DNA from: Vitrella brassicaformis
Taxonomy: Eukaryota; Sar; Vitrellaceae
Length of the DNA stretch: 48,284 bases
Direction of reading: 5' to 3'
Assembly: GCA_001179505.1 (NCBI GenBank)
Contig: CDMY01000973.1
Coordinates: forward strand, 9,486 to 57,769
The notes under the pieces were generated by a model. The model did no database searches. It was not told the DNA's origin and was given only the letters and a program-made list of their open reading frames with translations. Within the stretch, counting starts at the first letter, position 1. Each line of letters opens with the position of its first letter. This document shows, in pieces, positions 23,356-33,538 of this stretch. Position numbers and translations under genes: made by a program.

Positions 23356-24609
23356 ACACACACACACATGACAGCCATGAGAGCACAACAAGAGATGAGA
23401 GATGACCTCCGCCGTGTATGTGTGTGTGTGTAGGTCTCGTACCTTCCTCCTCCCAGGCAAGAAGCGGGGAGTCGTAGATGGATGGATGAGTGAATGGGCG
23501 GCGGCTGACTGCAGCCGGCCTGCAGAAGGACAACAGGCAGACAGAGAGACAGACGAGGAGCTCAGAGAGGTCGACCACATGTGTCTGTCACGTGTGCACA
23601 TGTGTGAGTGTTCGCGTGTGTGTACCTGGATGAACAAACATGCCGGGCGGGCCAGCAAACACACCACACCACACACAGCGGCCTTCCCGCAACCTGAAGC
23701 AGCCAACCGACCAAAGACATCCGTGTATTGCATGTGTGTGCGTGTGTGCGCCAAGTGCATGTCCGTACGTACAGCCCTGCCCTGCGTACTTACCGGTCGG
23801 TGGAGTGTGCATGGGAGGGGGGGAGGGAAGAAATGCGTATCATTTCCTTTTTGGTATTGCCTTCTTGTGGGCCTCTCTCTTCCCTCTCTCGGCCTTCTTT
23901 AGGGGGCCTTTGGCTTTGCTTTCCCTCTCTCTCTTCGTCCCTCCCCTTATCTGTCGGGCAGCCAGCCACCGAGTAAAAACTGACTAGATGACGTCAGAAA
24001 TGACAGGAAAAATGACTAAAGAATGCAATGACGCACACAGACAGGCCAGACGAACGAAATTGAGAGGGACAGGCAGGCGAAAACGAAACCCATCGGCCAT
24101 GCGGACACGTGTGTGTGAGTGTGAGGGGCAGAGCCGTCATCAGCCAGGCCATGAAGGGGGAAAGGGACACACATGCACGCAGCCACCACACAAAGGTTTT
24201 CGAAGGGCACCACGGCCAGACAGCCGGCCATGGGCCCCTCCTTTTCTTGTCTTTTTCTTTTGCGGCGGCCAGCCGCACGTAGTGAGCATTATGGTACACG
24301 AGGCCCCTCACACAACACACCCACGCCAGCCAGACGACACAAAAGAATGGGATGCACACACACCGCTAAGCAGGCCGGGCACCGCTCTCCTTTCCTCCAC
24401 TTAGTGGTGCCTGCCACTGCCACCGCTGCCGCTCGCCCTCATCCTCACGCACATCGCCCTCGCCCTCCAAGTCGAGCTCGTCGCCATCATCCCCAACGTT
24501 ATTCACACCTCCGGACCCGTCAGCAACCTCATGCACTCCCCACACACACATGCATTCTCTGTCTCTTAAGTGCGGCGTGCGGTGTGGCCCCCCAGCCCCG
24601 TACGACGCG
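23356..24609. other. Spacer, possible upstream exons of the HAD-like gene
   Basis: A minus-strand frame around 23540-23443 ends at a GTACGA donor and could be a 5' exon of the HAD-like gene. The remainder is CT/GT-rich spacer without supported genes. Near 24380-24610 it borders the end of kinase-like copy 2, whose old out-of-frame tail still reads (WWAFWTDVGETAAAAGQW) past the present stop. Confidence 0.45.
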
Positions 24610-25207
24610 CTACCCACTGCCCTGCGGCCGCAGCTGTCTCGCCGACGTCAGTCCAGAAAGCCCACCACCCATGCGGAGGTCCTGCGTGGCAGCCCGGACC
24701 TCCCACATGTTAGGGCCCTCCCCACTTGGCTGCCACATCTCCCAGTCCTCCACCAAAGGGTTCCACTTCCACCCCCCCTCCATGTGGCCGCTGTACTGGA
24801 CGACCTTGGCATGGTAGGGCACGAAGGGGAGGTTGTGGGCGGGAACCCCATTCACTCGGGGCAGCAAGTGCGGCGCGCCTCTCGCCTTCTGCGCTGCCTT
24901 GATATCGCCCAGCAGGACCGCCTTGGTGCGTGGCTGTAGTGGTGCCGCTGGCCTGTCGCCTGCTGCTGGGTGCTGGTGGTGGTGGATCTTGGCTGGGTGC
25001 GGATTGTCTGCCGAGCTCTGTTGCTGCTGCGTTGCTGGTGGGTTGGACGTCGCTGGGGCTGCAGGGTGAGGGGGTCGGTGGCCCCGAGTGCTGGCCGCCG
25101 GGGCCTCCCTCTCGCGAGGCGCGTTGAACACCTGACCTCTACCTGCAAGGAACATCACACGCAAAAGGGACAGAAGACAAGTTAGTCACTTGTCCGGTCT
25201 GTCGTGG

Positions 25208-25247
<40 letters not shown>

Positions 25248-27238
25248 GAACGTACGGCGGTCGGGATGGTTGCTAATCACAGCATCAGTCTGCTGTGGGA
25301 TGGGCGTGTGGTGCACGTCTGGGGCAGCAGGGACAGATGGCTCTCTGGCGTCTGCGGTGCCCTCCTCCCTCTCGTCAGTCTGCTCAAACACAGCCACCTG
25401 ACCGGCATCTGCACGCAACACACATAGAGCATAAGAGCAGATGTATGCCACTGATTGCACTGACCGACCCCTGGCTACCCTGAGGCATACCCTGGTCAGC
25501 ATGGCGGCTATTCACAGCACCGGCCTGCGATGGAATGGCGGCCGCTAAAGGTGCTGGCGACGTGTCGGGCGACGCTGGTGGAGCGGGGCAGTGCATCTGG
25601 GGCGATGCGGCGGTCGATGGAACGGACGCCGCCGGTCCTGGGCTGCTGCCGGCCACCTTCGCCATTGCGATGTTCACCAGGTCGCCCGCCAAGCTGCGCA
25701 GCTCGTTGTCCACGTCAGCCAGGCTGCAGCGCTGGGTGGGCAACGGGCGAGTGGCTGCCTCACTCAGCCTCTCCAGCCGCTGGAGCGCCCCCTCGAGCCA
25801 TTCCAGCCCCCTCTCCCTCCTGAGCTCCCACAGGCCGGCCTTGGCGTCGATGGGGTGGCCGTGCTCGTTCATGAGCTTCCGCCGACATTGCGGCCACCAG
25901 AAGGCGACTCTGGCCTGCTGCACCTCCTTGTGCTGCAGGACGGCCTTCTTGGCCGTCTCAAAGTCAGCCAGCTGCTGCTGGTAGGCGGTCCTAGCCTCCT
26001 CGGTGGCGCCGTGTGGCGGTTCGGTGGGCTGCTGCGGGAAGTCGGGCCAGTCCCCGGCATCCTTGGCCAGCTTGGTGGTGTACAGCTGGCTCCGCAGCGT
26101 GTTGTGCAGCGTGCAGCCGTAGTTGAAGGCCAGCGTCCGGTCGGTCAGCCAGAGGCCCTGCTTGGCGCCCTTGCCCACCACGTGGTCCTCTGCTCGCAGC
26201 GCCGCACGCAGCTGCAGATGCGTTCCAGAAACTCCACCCTCTTCTCCTCCGAAATCCACTGCCCGCCCCAGTCGAGGAGCTGGGGCGGCGACCCCACTCT
26301 CAGCCCCTCCATCATGAGCATCAGCTGCTCCGGCGCAGCGTGGAAGCGGGTGTATGTGGGCAGCTGCTTCTCCTCCCTCTGGGCGGCCCTGGTCGTGGGA
26401 ATGAGGGCGGCGTGGGGGCAGGGAGGGGTCGGGATGGTGCCGTCGGCAGAGTGCATGCAGGCGCCTGGCGGCTTGACGATGGCCGTGTTGCCGAGGTCGA
26501 TGATGTAGGTGTCCGGCTCCTCCTGGAAGTCCAGGGCGTCCTTGTTGATGAAGACGTTATTCAGGCAGTGGTCGGGGCATACCAGGCCGTCCTCCTCCAG
26601 AGCTGCCCGCACCGTGCTCGTCGCCCAGTGCAAGGCGCGCACGAGTGCGATGCAGTCCTGCAGAATGGAGTCGGGGTCGCCTCGCTTCTTGGCCGCTATC
26701 CCCGCCATGTGCAGCTCCCACGACCAGATGACGGCATCAAGGCTCACGTACTCCCAGGAGTCGCGGCGAATGGTGGGGTCTGATGACACGACAAGACACA
26801 GAAAGAATGAAGCCATTAGTGAGTGCATGGATGGAGTGCGTTTCCCTCCCTCCTGTTCTCACCTTTCAGAGGCTGCATGGCTATGTACAGGCACTCCTGT
26901 GGTGGGGCGCCCGATCTCTCGCGATATGCCGCCGGATGCTGGGGGTTGGTGGCGGCGTCATACAGCCTGAGGAATGGCTGCATCGCTTTCCCCTCCCTCT
27001 CCCTTCTGGCCTGCACCGTGGCCATCCTCTCCCTCTCGATGTCGAGCTCGGCGCAGAGGGTCCTCCAGACGGCCTTGGTCTTGTCGGTGCGGATGACCAT
27101 TTTGTATGCGCGGATGTGGCCGTCCACCTCTCCCGCCCTCACGACGCCGCGTGAGCCTTCGCCCAGGAGGTAGGGGAGCTGCACATGTTTGCCCTCAAGC
27201 GTCGTGAGGATGGGATGGTCGGGCTGCTGCTGCATCAT
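24610..27238 (-). pseudogene. Divergent protein-kinase-like gene, copy 2, two frame breaks
   Basis: Exons run 27238-26863, 26779-25491, 25408-25256 and 25142-24610, phases 1, 1 and 1. The N-terminal lobe has YLLGEGSRGVVRAG and AYKMV. The C lobe has CPDHCLNN as catalytic loop, IDLGNT in the DFG place and APEQL. A helical Pro/Gln-rich tail follows, then a C-terminal domain with KAVLLGDIKAAQKAR and WKWNPLVEDWEMWQPS. The kinase asparagine and aspartates are kept but HRD is CPD, so activity is uncertain. The frame shifts by one near 26215-26250, between SEEKRVEFLERI and LRAALRAEDHVVGKG. It shifts again near 24663, where copy 3 has one extra base and reads a Trp-rich tail. It is the most complete copy here. 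It could be a live gene with assembly errors or a young pseudogene. Confidence 0.6.
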
Positions 27239-27611
27239 CGCGCCTCGAAGGTTCTCTCTTATGCAAAAATGACGAGGGGAGCCGGGGGACTGCCGCGCTC
27301 CGCTTCTCGCCGACGGGTCTTGCTGTGCTGCTGTTGCTGCTACTGTTGTTGCTGTGCTGGTGGCTGTTCACTGACAGCTGTGTGCTCACGTCAGTGCTGT
27401 GCTGCTGAAACGTGAGGCGGGGGGAAAGAAGCGCAATCGCGTTTACAAGCTCGCAGTTTGCGGAGGCCTTTGGTGATTTTCCCCGTCATTCTCCATTGTT
27501 TCGTGGATTCGCTGACAACAATGAGTTGAGTCCGTTCATTTGCAAGTGCATAGCGAGTGGGCGGCATAGCAGACACGTCTGAGTGAGCGGGCAGGAGCGG
27601 GCGCCGTCATC
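27239..27611. other. Spacer between divergent genes
   Basis: About 370 bases separating the start of kinase-like copy 2 (minus) from the two-module gene (plus). Near 27285-27380 it includes GCT/GTT-rich DNA similar to the region upstream of copy 1 (about 16205-16330), so the copies share upstream sequence. Otherwise nothing recognised. Confidence 0.5.
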
Positions 27612-29152
27612 ATGCATCCGTTTCCGAGCGCAAATAGCGACGGGCCGACCCGCCCGCCGAGCGCTATGAATGCATCGGTACGAAATGGCCACGATACCTC
27701 ACCAGAGCGTCAGATCTGCCATTCATGCCTCTTTTCTCGTGTTTCTTCCCTGCAGCAAATTCAATCAAGCACACCCCAGCCATACGTACCTCCCGCACAA
27801 CAGGCTATGAACCTCCCGCAACATCCCACCACGACGCAGAACCAAATCACACAGGTACCGACCACAAAGGCGGGAGCGAGGTGGACGGATGGATGGGAGG
27901 GTGAGATGTCGCCTCCGTGTTGCTCTTCTTCATGTCTCTCCTCAGGGTGTGGCCGGCTCGTACCCGCAGCCGTACCAGCACCAGCAGCAGTACCAGCAGC
28001 AGCCGCTCGGCGGCCCTGCTGGTTGTCAGCCGACAGACTCGGAATTCCAGCAGGTATCTGACTCGTCCGCCCACTCTCACACACCAACAAACACCAAGTG
28101 CGTCGAATGTGTGTCGTGTGTGTGTGTGTGTGTTGGTCAGGATGAGGACACTGCCACGGTGATCGCTCGCGATGTTGGTCAAATGAGGCAGGACGACACT
28201 GCTCGAGTCATAGCAATTTTGGCGGTCGCCCCGCACAAAGGCAGCGGGTCAGCAACACACACTTGGGCGGCTGGACGGCTTTTTGCACGCGTGTGGTCAT
28301 TTGTTGTGCAGGAGCGAGCAGCCTGCAAAGAGCACGACGCCATTCCAGCTAGAAGCATTCGACCGCCAAACCCTCGGGCAGCTCGGCGTACGTATGATGC
28401 CCGCCCAACACGTGTGTATGCCATCCATCCATCCATCAGATTGAGCCCCCTATGAAGATCGGAGACATCACCGGCTCCCTCCGTGAGCTGGTCACATATC
28501 ACTACGGTGAGTCCATCTAGCCATGCAAGAGAGAGGGAGAGAAAGAGAGAGACCAACAGCCATCCATTCACTCTTTCCCTCTCTGCAGACGATGTGAGTG
28601 GTGGAGATTTCCAGCAGCTGCATCAGACCGAGAAGGCACATGTCCAGGGGGTGATCGCACTGCAGTGTACGTTGATCGACCAACCTTCTGCACACACACA
28701 TCCACACAAGTGTCTCTTGTGTGCAGTGGTGAAGGGGGTCCTGTGCCACAGCCGCTGCCGCATCGAGGAGGACATAGACATCGATTTGCTGAGCCACAAG
28801 GTCAGCCATGCACCTCTTCTATGGATTTCCCTCTGATCCATTGTCTATGTGTTCTGTATGTGCAGACCGTTTTGGAGTTGAGTGAGGACTTCGTGGCAGC
28901 GTCAACCCCACCACCTCAGTCGAGCGGCAGCTTGAAATTGCCCGGGCCATCTACACCGTCCTGCACACCACCCCCGCTGGTGAGTGAGACGCTGTGCTCT
29001 GCTGCTCTATTGCCTGCATTGCTCTTCTCTCTTTCAGGTACTTCTTCTGCTCGGCCATCTGTGCCAGGCGGCCCAGGTCCTCCAGGTCCTCCCCCTTCCA
29101 TCATGCGAGCTGCTGGGACGACTGGCGATGGAGGAGAGGGGACGGCGGCCGT
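27612..29152 (+). CDS. Unknown protein, module A of a tandem pair
   Basis: Exons: 27612-27677, 27756-27854, 27946-28053, 28141-28247, 28312-28387, 28440-28506, 28589-28666, 28727-28800, 28866-28979, then about 29039-29152. Phases close through 28979. The N-terminus is Gln/Pro/Tyr-rich. The rest is mainly helix, with FQLEAFDRQTLGQLGIEPP and IEEDIDIDLL segments that match module B exon by exon. No family is recognised. The exon 28866-28979 is 114 bases against 115 in module B. In the current frame it runs to a TGA at 29150-29152. With one base restored, the exon would continue as VERQLEIARAIYTVLHTTPAG and into a Gly/Pro/Ala-rich tail (29039-29299). That tail could splice in phase into module B, making one long gene. 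Confidence 0.6.
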
Positions 29153-29449
29153 GACGACTTCGTCCCAGGGCGGCACCGGGGCTGAAGAAGGAGCGGGTGG
29201 TGGTGGGGGTGTCGGTTCTGGCGCTGGGGTTGGCGGTGGCGATGGGGTAGATGTGGATGGTGCAGCAGGTGCTCTCGTCGGCCTGACGGTAGAACAGCAG
29301 GTGGGGCACATTGCAGCAAGAGGAGACAGCCGACAGACACACAGTGCATTGTGCGTGTTGTCTGTGTGTGTGTGTGTGTGCGTGTGTGTGTGTGCGTGTG
29401 TGTGTGGCAGTTTGTTGGCGAGGGGAGGGCGCCGCTCCAGAGCGACCCG

Positions 29450-30701
29450 ATGGCGCCGCCGGAGAGCGACCCGGTCATGGATCTCGTGGACAACGAACAA
29501 GCCCTTACCGCGTTGGCATCGGTCCTCGTCGCCTCTACAAAGAAGGAGAAAGAGGATGGGTCAGCAACACACACTCATAGGTGGCTGGGTGGCTGGGTGG
29601 CCTTTAGGAAGCGTGTGGTCGGTCATTGTGAGTGCAGGAGACAGCAGCAGCCAGCCCCCAGCACCGCCAAGACTCGACCCAAGAGGAAACACCTAAATAC
29701 CAACCAACAGGTAGAGAGGGACAGGGAAAGGAAAGGCTCGATGGACTCTTATGTCTGTGTGTGTGTGTGTTTGCGCCGTATGTCTATGTAGCCTAGCTGT
29801 GAGTTGCACATCGATGAAACGACCCGGGACACCCTCAACGCCCTCGGCGTACGTATGAAACGATGCCCTGCAGACATCCATCCATCCACCCGTCAATCCT
29901 TCTGTGCGTGGTGTGTCCATCCCTCCATCAGATTGAGGTCTCGTCCATCCGTACCAGTGAGGGCATCAATGATGCGGTGGTCACCCTTCTCAACAAAGTG
30001 CATGGTGAGTCGATAGGCGGAGGCATGCACAGAGAGGGAAAGAGAGAGAGAGAGAGAGACCACCAGCCCCCCACCAACACGCCATACGTCATGTGTCTGT
30101 CTGCAGGCAAGGACAGCACGCAGCTGAGCGCGGGAGAGATGACGAATCGCAAGAGACGCACCGCTACCAAACGTACGTGGGTCGACCAACACCAATGCAC
30201 ACACACATGCACACCCCCGTGTCTGTTGTAGTCTGCAGTGATCCAGGCCATACTCATGCGCTATGGATGCCCCGGTGTGGATGAGCAACGGATTGACATC
30301 GACGGGTGGCGGAACATGGTGAGCATTCCATGCAGACCAAGAGCATCGTGATGGAATAGCCTCCTGCCTGGGTTGTGTATGTCGTGTGTGCAGGAGGTGC
30401 GTGAGGTGCGCTACGCCCTTGAACGCATCGGGGTGGTCGGCAAGAAGGTCGAGGTGTTGCATGAGATAGCAAAGACCATCCACAAAGCGCTCGATATCGC
30501 TCTGGCTGGTGAGTGAGACGCCATGGCTACCACCCGCAATTGATGCCTGCCTTATCGTCCTTGCCTGTCTCTCTATCACGCTCGTCAGCTGGCCCCTCCC
30601 CCGGTGGCCCCCCTGCCTCTTCGGGCGCGACCAGCAGCGCCGCGGGCCCCGGCGGTGGTGCTGCTGCAGCTGCTGCTGCTGCTGAGTCATCGACACAGTA
30701 G
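29450..30701 (+). CDS. Unknown protein, module B of a tandem pair
   Basis: Exons: 29450-29559 (the open exon can begin at 29414), 29638-29710, 29792-29848, 29932-30004, 30107-30172, 30239-30318, 30394-30508 and 30589-30701. They close in frame to 228 aa. It parallels module A: LHIDETTRDTLNALGIEV against FDRQTLGQLGIEP, DEQRIDIDGW against EEDIDIDLL, and KVEVLHEIAKTIHKALDIALAG against the frame-restored ERQLEIARAIYTVLHTTPAG. It ends in a Pro/Ser/Ala-rich tail with eight alanines. Relative to module A it has one extra intron (29711-29791). No known domain is seen. The helical composition suggests protein-protein contact, but that is a guess. Confidence 0.65.
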
Positions 30702-32440
30702 CACTGACTCCATCTGCCTCCTACTCTGTCTCTATCAAAAGACCGGTCTAGAGCTGACATCCATCCATCCATCCATCTCCGTGTCGACCTATGCGTGGGT
30801 CATACAGTACTCCCTCACTTGTGGTGCTTACTTGGGTGTCTGCATACATTCATCCAATGTGTGTGTGTGTGTGCAGTGAGTGGGTGGGTATGGAACATGC
30901 TCTATCGAAGCGATGTTCTGGACCAGCCTCTCTCTCTTCTCTCTCCTCGCTCCCCTCGGTTGTCAGTGTCTTGGGCAGATGGGAGGGTGGATGATGCGCG
31001 CGTCTCTCGGCACGCAGTATCCCGTACCCTGTTCAGCCGTCGTGGTGCCTACTTTGTGGGGCCATAGATAGACACCTCTTCGCGCTGTCTATGCTATTTT
31101 CTTCCCCACCAGCAGCGAGAGAGACAGAGAGAGAGCCCGGTGCACACAAGACACACACTTCCTTCCCGAGTGACCCGCCATAAGTGCTTCTCGACATATC
31201 GATAGTAGGCAATCTGGTTCAGGTTTGAACCTATTGCCTGCATCGGTGTCGGTGGGCGCCACTCAAGCCGCGTATCTACCTCACTCGGATCTCGCTTTTC
31301 AGCACATGTGTGGTCGGAAGGATACACACATGAATCGACTGGTCTCGCCGTTTCTGGCTATCGTCGCCTACGTTTTATATCTGTTGGTTCCGTTTATCCA
31401 TTTCTCTCGCCTTTTGCGCGGTGGGTGTGTGTGGGGGGGAAGGGGGGCGGGGGGCCACGGAGAGACGCATACGTGCTAATCAACCACTCCCCCATGACTT
31501 TATCGGAGTTTATCCATCATTCATTAGAGATGCACGCAGCAAGTTGTGGGAGGGACAGACACTCACTGACCCGTCTCAATTATCGATTGCTGTACTTGAA
31601 AACACTTCTGTCTTGCACCATTCGTGTGACCACACACAGATTCAGCTCGCCCCTGCATTCAGGACACGGCGTTGCTGAATGTGTGTGCGTGCGGAGGGAA
31701 GCACCGCAGCTCAGTGGAGACACTCACTTACTCTTCTTTCGCATGAATGGCGTGGCATGGACGGATGGAACGATGACCATGAACACTCGCTTTGAAAGGA
31801 CACATGGCATGGCATTGCATCCATCCATCCATCGAGCAGAGTGGTCACTTGCAATCAGCACCCGCTTTGCAAGGCGTGTGTTGGTTGCAAGTGACCACTC
31901 TGCTCGATGGATGGATGGACGGACGGACACATGGACGGATGGATGAATAATTGACTTGATACATACATATTCACCTTCAAGGTGTCTGTCCGTCTATCCC
32001 ACACGTCACGTGTCCGTCCCCTCCCGCCCACATGCCATCCATGCGTCTCTATCAACACAGCACGGCGTGTACATGAGCGCACCGCACCCACCCGTGGCTG
32101 GCATGAATGAATCAAACGTCAGCACCCTTGATATGCGCCCACCCTGGCGGCACACACACAGACACAGAGGGCAAGAACAACTCGATACGAAATTGGAAGC
32201 CACTTAAGGGTGGTTGATTGCGGCGTACTGTCATGTGTGGGACACTCTGTTGAGTAGCTGCCGTCATCCAGACCGTCACCGTCGCTGCCGTCTACGCCAC
32301 ACGCGCACACACAGAAGGCATGTCGTGGATGCATACGTGTGAAGGTGTCTGCCCGTACCATCGTAATCGCTGTTGTCGTCCTGCTGGTCTTCTGCCTGTC
32401 CGTCGAACACGACACACACTCACAGACATTGACCGATCCA
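30702..32440. other. Spacer with CATC repeats and an inverted repeat
   Basis: No coding exon is supported. It contains scattered CATC/GATG runs and the perfect inverted repeat at 31820-31919. Confidence 0.55.
31820..31919. repeat. Perfect 35-base inverted repeat, 30-base loop
   Basis: Arms 31820-31854 and 31885-31919 are exact reverse complements. They are built from a CATC run plus the unique part GAGCAGAGTGGTCACTTGCAA. The loop is 31855-31884. It could extrude a hairpin or mark a small fold-back element. Confidence 0.95.
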
Positions 32441-33303
32441 TCACACACACATCACAACGGGTACGTGTGGCTTTGTGTGCGTACCCATATGTGGCCCTCT
32501 ATCTGTCTCTGGTGGGTCTTGCGTGTGATGTACACTGCCGTGGCGGCCAACAGGCGGACATCGCACACGGCCAGGTCGACGTCGCACATCGACAGAACTG
32601 CACACACAGAGGCACAGACAGACAGGAAAGGCCATTCGGCAGCTGGAGATGTCTGTGTGTGATTGACTGACCATGAGCTTCTTGGCGAATGAGAACAGGT
32701 GTCCGTGTGTGTCCATCATGGCAGGGGCGAAGAGCCCCTCCAGACGCTTGATGCCGCATGCAGAACTATCAACCACCGCACGGTCCATCACCTGAGCACC
32801 CACATAGCCAGAGAGAAAGACAGACAGAAAGATATGTCGGTGTCCCTCTCGTGTGAGTTGGAGGGCCTGGTCACCGGTTTGGACAGTTTATCAGGCACTC
32901 CAATAGAGTAACATTTCAGCTGCGGCTCGTGCAGCTTCACACAGGCATCCAAACACGCAGCTGGTACCTGCGCACGTAAGAGCACACACAGACAAATGAT
33001 GGACACACGCATAAACGAGCTGGCCTCTCATGACGAGTCGATGAGTTTGTGGGCGGAGCAGATGTCGAGCAGCCGCACCGCCCGCATGGTGGTCGTGTCA
33101 CGCAGGCAGTCCACCCGTGAGGCCATCTCCACTATGCGATTCACCAGCAAAGCTGCACGAAGGAAGGAATGGCAGACATACAGCTCATATACGCTGCGCG
33201 TCATGTATTGTTTTGTCTTGGCGGTGCAGAACCTCGGACGCAGCGGAACCGGTGAGGCCTCTGCGACGGCCAAACATAGGGCACCACCTGATCCTTCCAC
33301 CAC
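32441..33303 (-). pseudogene. Cyclin-box-like gene, apparently disrupted
   Basis: Minus-strand pieces resemble successive cyclin helices. The first is NRIVEMASRVDCLRD..TMRAVRLLD (about 33155-33040). Next is PAACLDACVKLHEPQLK (32970-32875) and then a VMDRAVVDSSACGIKRLEGLF exon (about 32790-32675). Last is LSMCDVDLAVCDVRLLAATAVYI (32597 down). The second and third exons join cleanly (GTGACC donor, CAG acceptor, phase 0). The first runs into a TGA with no donor in the right phase, and the last needs a different phase. Cyclins activate kinases in the cell cycle or transcription; here the similarity is by eye and weak. It may be a real gene with a splice pattern I have not resolved. Confidence 0.35.
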
Positions 33304-33538
33304 ATGATCCTGGCTGCGCCGTGATCAGCTGCTCAGCGATGAATCAATGCCATCAGACGGTGTTTCTTTCGCCAATTTTCATCCAGAACCCTCACCCCTA
33401 TGAACACTGAGGCCATTTGGTGGAAGAACAAGACCAGCCCTGCATGGCGATCGGCTGCCATTCTCATTTCCAAGCTCGCAAATTCCTCGGCGCATTGATC
33501 TGAGTGATTCTGGCCTGACTGTGAGGTTCTGAGGCGTC

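Noticed and set aside
28916-29574. Minus-strand Pro/Ser-rich ORFs
   Set aside because: They are shadows of the Gly/Ala-rich plus-strand exon of module A.
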